Source of the DNA: a virus
Direction: 5' to 3' (one strand)
Length of the DNA: 45,907 bases
Virus record (IMG/VR): IMGVR_UViG_3300042517_000301
Span: 1 to 45,907 of that record
Both the position numbers and the translations under genes were made by a program. Shown here in pieces: positions 37,915 through 45,907 of this stretch; the stretch's first letter is position 1, and each line of letters starts with the position of its first letter. A model generated the notes under the pieces. It worked only from the letters and a program-made list of their open reading frames with translations, made no database searches and was not told the DNA's origin.

Positions 37915-40900
37915 ATGGCTACGGTTTATGATCCGAAAACTAAGCGTTATGTTGATCAGGGGTCTGCAAAGACGCGCCCTAAAAAGAATTATGATTTTAG
38001 TCTTTCTATTGAAGATTTTAATAAGAAGTATAATACTGTTAGGTATACTCCTGACGAGTTTAAGGCGCTTGGACAGCGTGGTTATGTAGGCTCGTTTGGT
38101 AGTGGTAATCTAGGTTTTAAGGCTCCCGCTTATCAGATTAAGCAGGCTCTTAAGGATGTGCGTTCGGGTAAAACTCCTTCGCATTTTACGCTGCCTGCTA
38201 ATTATTCTGGTTCTAATCTTGTTGATTTGGCTCAGACGCCTAATCCTACTGCTGGTGAGATGGGTGCTTGGTATAATCGGGCTAAGGATTTTAATCTTAA
38301 CGATTATATTAAGCAGTATGGTCATGCGCCGTCTGAGGATAGTGTTTATTATCAGATTTATAAGCCTGCTGAGGGTATTGCTTCTGGTTTGACTGATATG
38401 CGTGATGATGCTGTTGAGGTTTATGGTGTTGAGCGTGATCAGGCTGATAGGTATGCTCTTATTCGTTTGGCTAAGGCTACTAATGATCCTAATATTCGTG
38501 CTTTGTCTGAGACGCTTCCTACGGCTAGTGCTTTTACGAGTAGTCAGCGTAAGAAGGCTACTCAGGTTCTTCGTGATTTTGGTTTGACTGGTGGTGGCGC
38601 TGCTACTGTTCCGTTTGATCTTGGTTCTAAGTATATGCTTCCTGCTAGTGATCCGTCGGGTTCTTCTACTAATTCGACTGGTACTACTATTGCTGATGCT
38701 AATCCTGAGGGTGAGAAGAGTGTTGCTAGTAAGATTTTCTCTTATAGTGTGTTGGGGCAACTTGCTGAGAGTGAGACGTTAAAGGATCTTGTTACTAATC
38801 CTGAGGGTCCGCTTGCGCCTACTAAGGCTGCTGATGTTAATCCGATTAGTTTTATGGGTAATCTTGTTAAGGGTGCTGCTCGTGCTGGCTTAGGGTTTCC
38901 TATGGGTGTGGCAGAGATGGTGGCTAATCCTATTGAAACTACTAAGAGTATTCTTAAGGATTACGAGTATCGTTATGGTTCGTTGTGGGGTAATGAGGAT
39001 TCTCAGTTTATTGCTTCTATGTTAGAGGATCCTCTTGCTCCGTTGATGGATGTCCTTAGTGCGGTTCCTATTGTGGGCGCGGGTGTTAAGGCTGCTCAGG
39101 TTGGTAAGATTGCTGCTACGACTACTAAGGGTGTTCGTCCGGCTGCTGGTGATATTAATGCTGAGGCGGTTGCTAGGGCTGTTACGATTGTTGAAGAGGC
39201 TGAGAAGGCTACTGGTCCGTGGGCTACTAAGGGTGCTGGGGTTGCGGAGGCGCGAGAAACCATTGGGCAGGCTGCGGAGGGTATCATTCGTGCTGCGCCG
39301 GATACTACTGAGCGTGTTACTAGGCAGGGACTAAGCGCTTACGAGTTTGCTCGTATTCAGAGGGCTGCGCTTAATAATGATGTTCGTGCAGAGTTGGCTA
39401 TGGGCGAGTATGGTTCTAATGGTTATATGGGTATTAATAGTGGTTATGCTCCTACGTTTATTGATAAGGCTGCGGCTTATTTTGAGCCTCGTTGGAGTTA
39501 TTATACGACGGCTGATGTGCTTCCTGATAGTCCTGATCCTGCTGCTGTTCGTTCTTTTAATAAGCAGATTCGTGATGCGGATAATGTTACTGGTAATGAG
39601 ACTATTGAGGGTTTTGCTCCTATTCGTTTTGCGGGTAGTCCTTTGGCTCGTGCTGCTCAGAGTGTTCTTTTTTCTTCGCAGAAGGCTGTTGCTCGGCGTA
39701 GTTTGGATGGGTCTGGTAATGCGGGTGTTCAGAAGATTGCGGGAACTATTGCTAATTTGCCTTTGACTGGTTTTAATTATAGGTATGCTAAGGCGCTTCA
39801 GTCGGATGTTAATTCTGTTGGTACGCTTATTCAAAGAGAGTTTCTTAATCATCGTATGTTTGAAGAGTTGATTGATGTTAAGGGGAATCATAAGGCTGGT
39901 GCTTTGAGTGATGCTGAGCAGTTGGCTATTATGAGTCAGGTTAGTGGTAAGATTTATTCTCCTCAGATGCTTCGTAGTATTGTTCTTCGTCGTCTTGATT
40001 TGGATGAGAAGAATCCGGGGCTTCTTAGTGAGGATTCTCGTGCCTTGTTGGAGCAGCGTTTGGCTGAGTATGAGTCGGACGAGTTTATTAATGCTTATAT
40101 TAAGGCTACGCGTGAGATGTTAGAGCCGGGTGCTGAGGGTGCTCGTACTCCGCGTGGTCAGCGTCTTGCTGAGGCTCGTGATCATTTTAAGCGTAAGCAT
40201 GATTTGATTCATCATGAGGCTGGTATTGAGTTGTCTGCTTTGGACGTTGAGGCTCAGGCGCGTATTTATGCTCCTGTTATTAATGCTTTGCGTTTGGAGC
40301 CTGAGACTATTCTTACTGAGATTAATGACGTTACGCGGGGTAGTAAAACTCCTGCTGTAAGGCGTGTTGCTAAGTTAAATCCTAATAAGGATTTGTTTGA
40401 GATTATGCGAGTGTTTGATATGCCTGCTAGTAGTGCTGGTACTACGCTTTTGACGCGTATTAATAATGGTGACTTTGATGATGTTTCGGTTAAGGTTTTT
40501 GGCGAGGCTGATCGTCCGCTTACTCGTGCTGAGCAGAAGGCTGAGTATGCTCGTTTGCAGGAGGAGTTTGAGGTTGCTCGCGAAGAGTTGGCTTCTGAAC
40601 CCGCGTTTCGTAGTGGTGGCGGCGCTCCGTTTATGGTTGTTGAGAGCGTTGAAAAGACTCCTTTTGGTACGTGGGTTGCTAAGGTTAAGGTTGCTAAGGT
40701 TAGTGGTAGGTACGATGCTCCGGGCGCACCTGCTGAGCGTTCTCCGATTTTTTCTGGGGAAGAGATTTCTCTTCCGTTAGAGGTTTTTCTGCGCGGAAAG
40801 GGTAAGACTAAGGACGGTGCTCCTAGGTTACAGTATTATCAGATTAAGAAGAAGGATAAGGATACTGGGTTATACATTCCCGATGAAGAGTTTTATGAGC

Positions 40901-43620
40901 ATTTGCAGCGTGGCGCTGTTAATTATGCTATGAAGCAGTTCCCTGATGCTCGTGATTTTTCTGATAAGATTGGTGTTGAGAACTTTAAGGGTAGGGAGCA
41001 GTTTGAGCAGAAGCAGAATGAGGGTACTGTTGTTGCTAGTGGTTTTCTTGATTATCATTTAGAGACTCAGTTTGCGGCGCATCGTAGTGCTGTTAATAAT
41101 CGTTTTAATAGGGATATTCAGCAGACTGTTCAGAATGCTGCTATTCCTGTTACGTTGGCTTCTTTTAGTGCTGTTAAGGATCAGTATGTTGCGTTGCGGA
41201 CGGCTAAGGTTCATGCTACAAAGGCTGAGGCTGATAATTATGCGGCTAATTATAGTTCTAGTGGTTATAGTGAGCCGGGTCGTGTTGATGAGGTTACTAT
41301 TAATGGTGAGACGCGTTTTGTTACTACTATGAAGTTTGTTGATGCGAGTAAGGAGGCTATTAAAGAGACTCGTTTGAAGCAGACTATGAAGGCGGAGGAG
41401 TGGCAGCAGAAACTTGTTAAGCCTTTGGAAGAGTTAGATTTTAATAGTCCTGATGATATTGTTATGGTTGTCCCTAAGCGTTTAATGAATGATCTTACTA
41501 AGTCTTATGAGCGTAGTACTGCGCTTAGTGCACAGATTTTTTCTGGTGCTACTGACTTGTTTAAGTTGGCTGCTTTGTCGTTGAATCCTCGTTTTGTTTC
41601 TCAGCAGGTGTTTGGTGGTGCTGTGATGATGATGTTGGCGGAGCCTATGCAGGCTGGTCATATTATGTCCGCGTTTATGCAGTATGGTTATCGTAATATG
41701 TCTCGTTATGCTAAGCGTAAGGGTGGACGGGATATTGATGATGCGTTTATTAATCATAAGGATGATTACGATATTTTTATGAATAAGTTTATTCGCGATT
41801 TTGAGGATAATATTTATATGCAGGATGCGCAGGATTCTTTTCTTACTAAGTTTGGTCAGGGCGGTAGTGCTGTTGGTAAGAAGGCTGCTAGTGCGCTTAA
41901 TATTGGGTATACGTTGTCTTTTGCGTTGGAGAAGAATCTTCGTGTGGCGATTATGCGTAGTGCTGCGATGAATTTTCCGGGTTTTAAAGACTTTTTAGAT
42001 TCGGATGCTGTGGCTATTCGTGCTGCTCAGGGTATGCCCGAGTTGGGTTATGCTGAGATTAGTAAGTTTAATGCTGCGGTTGATTTGCTTAGTGATACTT
42101 CTAGTCCGTATCGTAATGATATGTTTCTTAGGGAGATTAGGCATACGGCGGATACTGTGTCTGGTAATTATCGTGATTTTACTAAGGCGGAGCGAGCGGT
42201 TCGTAATACGCTTATTCCGTTTTATGCGTGGACTAGGCATTCGGCTATGTTTACTAAGCGGCTTGTTCAGGATCGTCCGTTGACGGCTAATTCTGTTTAT
42301 AATGTTGGTAATTATGGTTATGAGCAGATTTTTGAGCGGGGTGGTATGCCTGAGTGGTTGTTGGAGTCTGTTCCGATGCCTGATTTTGTGGAGAATATTC
42401 TCGGGTTGGATCCTGAGCGTGATAATCGTATTGGGTTTGGTAGTATTAATCCGTTTGGTACTACTGCTAAGTCGATTACTACGCTGGCTAATATTGCTAT
42501 TGGTGATGGGTTGGCTAGTCCTAATAGTGCTTTTGATTTTACTAATCCGTTTATTAATCTTGCTGTTGAGCAGCAGACTGGTAAGAGTCTTCTTACTGGT
42601 GCTCCGTTGCCTACGGCTGGTAAGGGTATTTTTCCGGGTTCTGCTCAGATGCTTGGTGGTTTGCCTTTGGGTAAACTTATTCTTAATTCGTATAAGAGTA
42701 GTAATCAGTTGAATGAGTTGCGGGGTCGTTCGAATCCTTTGGATGTGTTTAAGGATCCTGATGATCCAGAGTCTAAGTTGCGTGTTCCGGAGGATAAACT
42801 TAATTATAAGTTTCCTACGTTTACTCCGGCTGGTTTGTGGAATGCTTTTGCGCCTTCGACTGCGTATAGTCTTGATCGTAAGCAGTTGGGTGAGGCTATT
42901 GATCGCGAGTTTGAGGCTCGTGGTATTGAGTATAAGCAGAATGAGATGGATCGTACTAAGGGCGCTTGGAAGACGATTGGTAGTTTGTCTAAGTGGATGG
43001 CTACTCGTGATTATATTAATAATGTTTGGTTGCCTGAGTTTGGTCAGCAGGATCCGGCTTTGACGGCTCGTGTTTTACAGCAGATGCAGGCAGAGTTTCC
43101 GGATATTCCTGATACGTTTCCGCGTAGTATGGTTAATGATGTTTTAACTGGGCGTTTGACTATTCCTGAGGCTGCTAATACTATTGTTGGTACGGATACT
43201 TCTAAGCCTATTACTCGTGCTCCTAGGGTTGAGGTTGTTAATCCTGATCCTGTTGAGGTTAGTCGTATGGGTTCGGATCCGAATAATGTTTCGTATGAGG
43301 CTCCGGCGGGTACGGTTAATAAGCGTAAGGATATTAGTGTTGATAGTCAGGGTTATTTGAAGGTTAATAATCGTGTTGCTGTTGATGCTAGGGGTAAGCG
43401 TGTTCGTTATCTTGTGGATGAGAATGGTCGTCTTGTTTTTGATGAGAATAATCTTCCTATTCTAGTTTCGGATGATGATGCTAAGGATTCTGCTTTTTGG
43501 GATTCTTTTAATCCTAATAATACTACGAAGCCTAGGGATACTTATTTGGAGCCTTGGACTATTGGTCGCGATGATTGGGCTGATGGTGGTAGTATTAAGC
43601 CTAGAGGGGTGGAGGTGTAG
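37915..43620 (+). CDS. Giant virion protein (putative internal/ejection protein)
   Basis: A 1901-residue protein covering an eighth of the genome. The N-terminal third is soluble with ordered alpha segments; around residues 325-385 there are amphipathic or hydrophobic stretches (LGFPMGVAEMVANP; MDVLSAVPIVGAGVKAAQVG). The central and C-terminal parts contain SAQIFSGATDLFKLAALSLN, FGGAVMMMLAEPMQ and RNTLIPFYAWTRHSAMFTKR, typical of very large podovirus internal proteins. No lysozyme or protease motif could be identified. AAGGAAG precedes the ATG. Most likely ejected with the DNA into the host envelope. Confidence 0.68.
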   Translation: MATVYDPKTKRYVDQGSAKTRPKKNYDFSLSIEDFNKKYNTVRYTPDEFKALGQRGYVGSFGSGNLGFKAPAYQIKQALKDVRSGKTPSHFTLPANYSGSNLVDLAQTPNPTAGEMGAWYNRAKDFNLNDYIKQYGHAPSEDSVYYQIYKPAEGIASGLTDMRDDAVEVYGVERDQADRYALIRLAKATNDPNIRALSETLPTASAFTSSQRKKATQVLRDFGLTGGGAATVPFDLGSKYMLPASDPSGSSTNSTGTTIADANPEGEKSVASKIFSYSVLGQLAESETLKDLVTNPEGPLAPTKAADVNPISFMGNLVKGAARAGLGFPMGVAEMVANPIETTKSILKDYEYRYGSLWGNEDSQFIASMLEDPLAPLMDVLSAVPIVGAGVKAAQVGKIAATTTKGVRPAAGDINAEAVARAVTIVEEAEKATGPWATKGAGVAEARETIGQAAEGIIRAAPDTTERVTRQGLSAYEFARIQRAALNNDVRAELAMGEYGSNGYMGINSGYAPTFIDKAAAYFEPRWSYYTTADVLPDSPDPAAVRSFNKQIRDADNVTGNETIEGFAPIRFAGSPLARAAQSVLFSSQKAVARRSLDGSGNAGVQKIAGTIANLPLTGFNYRYAKALQSDVNSVGTLIQREFLNHRMFEELIDVKGNHKAGALSDAEQLAIMSQVSGKIYSPQMLRSIVLRRLDLDEKNPGLLSEDSRALLEQRLAEYESDEFINAYIKATREMLEPGAEGARTPRGQRLAEARDHFKRKHDLIHHEAGIELSALDVEAQARIYAPVINALRLEPETILTEINDVTRGSKTPAVRRVAKLNPNKDLFEIMRVFDMPASSAGTTLLTRINNGDFDDVSVKVFGEADRPLTRAEQKAEYARLQEEFEVAREELASEPAFRSGGGAPFMVVESVEKTPFGTWVAKVKVAKVSGRYDAPGAPAERSPIFSGEEISLPLEVFLRGKGKTKDGAPRLQYYQIKKKDKDTGLYIPDEEFYEHLQRGAVNYAMKQFPDARDFSDKIGVENFKGREQFEQKQNEGTVVASGFLDYHLETQFAAHRSAVNNRFNRDIQQTVQNAAIPVTLASFSAVKDQYVALRTAKVHATKAEADNYAANYSSSGYSEPGRVDEVTINGETRFVTTMKFVDASKEAIKETRLKQTMKAEEWQQKLVKPLEELDFNSPDDIVMVVPKRLMNDLTKSYERSTALSAQIFSGATDLFKLAALSLNPRFVSQQVFGGAVMMMLAEPMQAGHIMSAFMQYGYRNMSRYAKRKGGRDIDDAFINHKDDYDIFMNKFIRDFEDNIYMQDAQDSFLTKFGQGGSAVGKKAASALNIGYTLSFALEKNLRVAIMRSAAMNFPGFKDFLDSDAVAIRAAQGMPELGYAEISKFNAAVDLLSDTSSPYRNDMFLREIRHTADTVSGNYRDFTKAERAVRNTLIPFYAWTRHSAMFTKRLVQDRPLTANSVYNVGNYGYEQIFERGGMPEWLLESVPMPDFVENILGLDPERDNRIGFGSINPFGTTAKSITTLANIAIGDGLASPNSAFDFTNPFINLAVEQQTGKSLLTGAPLPTAGKGIFPGSAQMLGGLPLGKLILNSYKSSNQLNELRGRSNPLDVFKDPDDPESKLRVPEDKLNYKFPTFTPAGLWNAFAPSTAYSLDRKQLGEAIDREFEARGIEYKQNEMDRTKGAWKTIGSLSKWMATRDYINNVWLPEFGQQDPALTARVLQQMQAEFPDIPDTFPRSMVNDVLTGRLTIPEAANTIVGTDTSKPITRAPRVEVVNPDPVEVSRMGSDPNNVSYEAPAGTVNKRKDISVDSQGYLKVNNRVAVDARGKRVRYLVDENGRLVFDENNLPILVSDDDAKDSAFWDSFNPNNTTKPRDTYLEPWTIGRDDWADGGSIKPRGVEV

Positions 43621-43626
43621 TGTGTC

Positions 43627-43863
43627 GTGAATAATGATAGTATTGATGTTATTATGATTAAACTTGAGCATATGGAGGGTCTTATTTCTCAGATTCATGA
43701 GGAGGTTAAGCGTACTAATGGTCGTGTTACTGCGTTGGAGATGGATAATGCTAAGTGGGATGGTGTTGCGGAGGGTAAGCGTATGCAGACTGTGATTGCG
43801 ACGAGTGTTATTAGTGGTGGCATTCTTGCTGCTGTTGTTTGGTTTGTTACTCAGGCTATTTAA
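43627..43863 (+). CDS. XhlA/holin-accessory-like membrane protein
   Basis: A 78-residue protein. The N-terminal coiled coil (IKLEHMEGLISQIHEEVKRT, then RVTALE) and a C-terminal transmembrane segment (VIATSVISGGILAAVVWFV) match hemolysin XhlA-type proteins that accompany holins. GTG 43627 follows GGAGGTG at slightly long spacing. It begins the lysis cassette. Confidence 0.72.
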   Translation: MNNDSIDVIMIKLEHMEGLISQIHEEVKRTNGRVTALEMDNAKWDGVAEGKRMQTVIATSVISGGILAAVVWFVTQAI

Positions 43864-43874
43864 AGGAGATTATT

Positions 43875-44033
43875 ATGACTGATAAGAAGAAGAAGTTGGC
43901 TAAGTATAAGATGTCTAACAATAAGAAGGGTGGGTCTAGTATGATTAAGCCTATTGGTTCTGTTGTTTTGAGTCCTGATCAGCAGGAGAAGACGATGACG
44001 ATGGGTAAGCAGCCTATTAAGGTTTACCCGTGA
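43875..44033 (+). CDS. Small basic hypothetical protein
   Basis: A 52-residue protein starting MTDKKKKLAKYKMSNNKKGG and ending QPIKVYP. AAAGGAG precedes ATG 43875. It overlaps the holin start by four bases. Highly charged N-terminus; function unknown, possibly lysis-associated by position. Confidence 0.62.
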   Translation: MTDKKKKLAKYKMSNNKKGGSSMIKPIGSVVLSPDQQEKTMTMGKQPIKVYP

Positions 44034-44224
44034 ACTGGCGGCAGGTAATTACCCGTGCGGTGCTTACGTTTTTGCAGGCGTTTCTTGCTGTGATTATTGT
44101 TACTGGTGTTGAGAATCTTGGTTCGTGGGATTCGTTGAAGCCTGCTGTGGTTGCTGCGGTTGCTGCTTTGTTGTCGTTTGCTTATAATATTGTTAAAGAA
44201 TTGTCTGCGAAGGCTGGTGTGTAG
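44030..44224 (+). CDS. Holin candidate
   Basis: A 64-residue protein with two hydrophobic spans, AVLTFLQAFLAVIIVTGV (about 10-27) and PAVVAAVAALLSFAYNIV (about 38-55), joined by a short loop. The basic start NWRQVITR and charged end KELSAKAGV fit a class II holin. GTG overlaps the prior stop. It would time membrane permeabilisation to release the CHAP endolysin encoded in the early arm. Confidence 0.78.
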   Translation: MNWRQVITRAVLTFLQAFLAVIIVTGVENLGSWDSLKPAVVAAVAALLSFAYNIVKELSAKAGV

Positions 44225-44226
44225 TT

Positions 44227-45261
44227 ATGGCTACTGAGTTTAGTGGGCGGGGTGGTGATAGGTCGTATTCTGGGTTGGTTAAGTCTTTTGGTCGTGTTGG
44301 TGGTCCGGGGTATATTCCTTTTGCGGGTGCTAGTGAGGCTGCTCCTGCTAAGGCTCCTAACACTCCTCGTATTCGCGAGAAGGCTGCTAAGGCTGTAGAG
44401 GGCAAGGTTAAGCCTCGTACGTATAAGGGTGTTAGTGGTCCAGTTACAGTTACTTATCGAAAGCCTGAGGTGCCTAGCGGTACTAGGGCTGCTCGTTTGA
44501 GGACTCGTCCGCTTTCTTGGCGTGGTCTTAGCGCTGAACATTCGGAGGCGGCGGATCGTTCTGCTAAGAGTACGTCTACTGTTATGCACGAGGAGATGAA
44601 GGATGATACTCCTATGCGGCGTGATAAGGGTGGTAAACTTGTAAGCCGTGCGTATACCGATTTTGATAATGCGGATGATACGTATGAGGATCAGCGCACT
44701 AATAAAGGTCGTTTAAAGGATGCTGAGTATGGTCTGTCTAAGGAGAAGAAGGATACTGAGTCTGGTAAGATGGCTAGGTCTATTCTTAGGCAGGATCGAC
44801 CTAGGCGTTATTTGGAGTCTGCGGGGCGTGTTGGTGGTCCTTGGGCGCGTAAGGGTGCGGGTATTCCAGAGTTAGGTAAGGCTTTTAACGCTGAGGAGGC
44901 TGTTCAGGGTGAGGTTTGGAAGGCTCGTGGGCAGCGTTCTAAGAAGAAGAAGTTGGATTTGGCGCGTGAGGCTAGTCGGCAGAAGGCGGTTGGTATTAAA
45001 TCTCCAGTTGTTACTAAGCCGGAAGTTGAGGCGCGTACTAAGCGTGTTGCGCGTATTCAGCGTGGTATGCCGGGTACGCCTCGTGGGGGCGCTAAGAGCG
45101 TTCTAGGCTTTTTTGCAGAGCCTATAGTGGCTGCTGGTGTGGGCGCGGTGAGAGCCGCAGTAGATCCTAAGGTTAGTGTTGGAGAAGCGTTTGATTGGTG
45201 GAAGAAGAAGTATACTTCGGATCCACTTAAGAAGACGTATGGTGAGAGTAGAACGTTTTAG
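44227..45261 (+). CDS. Basic hypothetical protein, last late gene
   Basis: A 344-residue Lys/Arg-rich protein, mainly disordered or helical. GRVGGPGYIPFAGAS near the start and GRVGGPWARKGAGIPEL at about 205-222 form a loose internal repeat. A hydrophobic segment AEPIVAAGVGAVRAAV lies near the C-terminus. No family recognised; it may be a late virion or DNA-binding protein. A bidirectional terminator follows. Confidence 0.68.
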   Translation: MATEFSGRGGDRSYSGLVKSFGRVGGPGYIPFAGASEAAPAKAPNTPRIREKAAKAVEGKVKPRTYKGVSGPVTVTYRKPEVPSGTRAARLRTRPLSWRGLSAEHSEAADRSAKSTSTVMHEEMKDDTPMRRDKGGKLVSRAYTDFDNADDTYEDQRTNKGRLKDAEYGLSKEKKDTESGKMARSILRQDRPRRYLESAGRVGGPWARKGAGIPELGKAFNAEEAVQGEVWKARGQRSKKKKLDLAREASRQKAVGIKSPVVTKPEVEARTKRVARIQRGMPGTPRGGAKSVLGFFAEPIVAAGVGAVRAAVDPKVSVGEAFDWWKKKYTSDPLKKTYGESRTF

Positions 45262-45263
45262 AT

Positions 45264-45318
45264 AAAAAAAATAGGGAGACTATCTAGCATTATGCCGGAT
45301 AGTCTCCCTTTTTTATTT
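45264..45318. terminator. Bidirectional intrinsic terminator between converging arms
   Basis: An 11-bp perfect stem GGGAGACTATC (45274-45284) with GATAGTCTCCC (45298-45308), flanked by a run of A on the left and T on the right, works on both strands. It separates the end of the late operon from the end of the muralytic gene. Confidence 0.95.
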
Positions 45319-45585
45319 CATATGATCATTAGTGTAACAATCCCAAGCGAGCCAAGGATTGCCATAATTCTTTTTTACCCACATTGCTAGGCGATGCGCT
45401 GCCCATAATTGTTCTTTGATACTAGCATGATGCATACTATCAGGCTGACCCTTGCGTTTGAAGTCATCCCAGTTCTGGTTAGTCATTCCCATGCCGCCAG
45501 CAAAACTATAATTATAATTCTGTTTCCAAGCAATGCCCATCCAGCCTTTGCCGGGTTGTTCGCATTGTCCTATTTTTACTAGCAT
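45313..45585 (-). CDS. Lysozyme/Rpf-like (transglycosylase-like) muralytic protein, domain part
   Basis: A 90-residue domain with catalytic-type Glu in GQCEQPGKGW, then NYNYSFAGGMGMTNQNWDDF, the Gly-rich turn and WxxF helix of the Rpf/transglycosylase-like family, and a second Cys in LAWDC that may bond with the first. It would cut the peptidoglycan glycan strand. The ATG has only a weak AAG upstream. The frame continues upstream through one TGA into a signal-like leader, so the natural product may have been a secreted or membrane-anchored enzyme. Confidence 0.72.
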   Translation of the reverse strand: MLVKIGQCEQPGKGWMGIAWKQNYNYSFAGGMGMTNQNWDDFKRKGQPDSMHHASIKEQLWAAHRLAMWVKKNYGNPWLAWDCYTNDHMK

Positions 45586-45588
45586 TCT

Positions 45589-45672
45589 TCAAGTTGGAGG
45601 GTATTCTGGTGCCATTCTAGGCATAGGGATTAGTAAAGAGGCGGCTACAATAACAGCGCTAAGAGTTGCCAA
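45589..45672 (-). CDS. Signal-like leader ORF in frame with the muralytic gene
   Basis: TTG 45672 (GAGG nine bases upstream) opens a 27-codon frame with a hydrophobic core ATLSAVIVAASLLIPMPRM, ending EYPPT then TGA (45591-45589). Two codons later the muralytic ORF begins in the same frame. It overlaps the reductase end by 14 bases. It could be the original N-terminus (signal or SAR segment) cut off by a nonsense codon, or a separate small membrane peptide. Confidence 0.55.
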   Translation of the reverse strand: MATLSAVIVAASLLIPMPRMAPEYPPT

Positions 45673-45907
45673 TGTTCACTACCTCGCAACCATCGGCAGT
45701 ACACGCTAGTGTCTGACTAGAATCAGTATTGTCTTCCAACTCGTACTCACTAAGTTTCTCCCACTGAATACTAGTAGGACTAGCAGCAGTCAGAGCCTCG
45801 TACTCTTCCTTAGTGATCTCCTCATAGGGTGCTTGGCGATAAGAATGATCAGACTTGGGCAGGAATGAGATACCAGAGACACTATCAAAGTTCTCGTATA
45901 CCCAAGC
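45659..45907 (-). CDS. nrdJ: Class II ribonucleotide reductase, C-terminal part (wraps to position 1)
   Basis: This holds the C-terminus of the reductase, entered from the contig end: residues matching 1-134 are repeated, then SPTSIQWEKLSEYELE, and the end ACTADGCEVV with Cys626 and Cys631 (CxxxxC), the redox pair that re-reduces the active-site disulfide via thioredoxin in class II enzymes. The stop is TAG (45661-45659). It is partial here only because the window is linear. Confidence 0.92.
   Translation of the reverse strand, partial: AWVYENFDSVSGISFLPKSDHSYRQAPYEEITKEEYEALTAASPTSIQWEKLSEYELEDNTDSSQTLACTADGCEVVNIGNS
45774..45907. repeat. Terminal direct repeat, right copy (contig overlap)
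   Basis: Same sequence as 1-134 apart from 45781 (t against a). It allows the linear contig to be closed; the unique length is then 45,773 bp. Confidence 0.93.

Noticed and set aside
45589-45591. Genome-wide reassignment of UGA to Trp
   Set aside because: TGA closes many genes here in tightly coupled overlaps (for example at 2703, 8954 and 25665), and no suppressor tRNA was seen.

Overview
The window is a nearly complete, strictly lytic, podovirus-type tailed phage genome. The last 134 bases (45774-45907) repeat the first 134 with one mismatch, so the contig closes into a circle of about 45,773 bp. One gene, a class II ribonucleotide reductase, runs across the joint. No integrase, repressor or CRISPR array was seen. 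The host is probably an actinobacterium. This rests on the Rpf/lysozyme-like muralytic gene, a DUF7178-like protein recalled from actinophages and the B12-dependent reductase, and it remains an inference.

Region 1 (about 17.1 kb down to 1, minus strand, continuing into 45.9-45.3 kb) holds early and metabolic genes. From 17.1 to 11.9 kb there is a tightly packed block of small, mostly unknown genes. It includes an ArdC-type antirestriction protein and three membrane micro-proteins of 26-31 residues, and it ends at an intrinsic terminator near 11.85 kb. Next come two textbook sigma-70 promoters (TTGACT-N17-TATAAT): one for a tRNA-Leu(CAA), one for the replication operon. That operon carries a PD-(D/E)XK nuclease, a Rad52-like annealing protein, dUTPase, DNA polymerase A, a DUF3310 protein, a CHAP endolysin, a Toprim primase-helicase, a resolvase-like nuclease, SSB, a two-piece sigma-like factor and a metallophosphoesterase. 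It continues with a second tRNA-Leu (UAA), the reductase and a lysozyme-like muralytic gene.

Region 2 (17.1-17.6 kb) is a non-coding divergent control region with several inverted and direct repeats. Region 3 (17.6-45.3 kb, plus strand) holds late genes: terminase, portal, HTH protein, scaffold, capsid (followed by a strong terminator), adaptor, nozzle-like tail protein, a cassette of fibre and receptor-binding proteins (collar, C1q-like and Asp-box propeller domains), internal virion proteins including one of 1901 residues, and an XhlA-like/holin lysis cassette. The two transcription units meet at a bidirectional terminator at 45.27-45.32 kb.

Most notable points: (1) DNA polymerase is split in two by an 8-bp tandem duplication, and removing one copy restores a canonical polymerase motif in frame; (2) the muralytic gene is preceded, in the same frame, by a signal-like leader ending in a single TGA; (3) the sigma-like factor is divided between two overlapping frames; (4) coding strands are strikingly G/T-rich with T- or G-ending codons on both arms, except in two C/G-ending genes at 16.5-17.1 kb that share a leader hairpin, in the capsid gene, and in A/T-rich receptor-binding genes; (5) repeated intergenic elements occur in the early arm.
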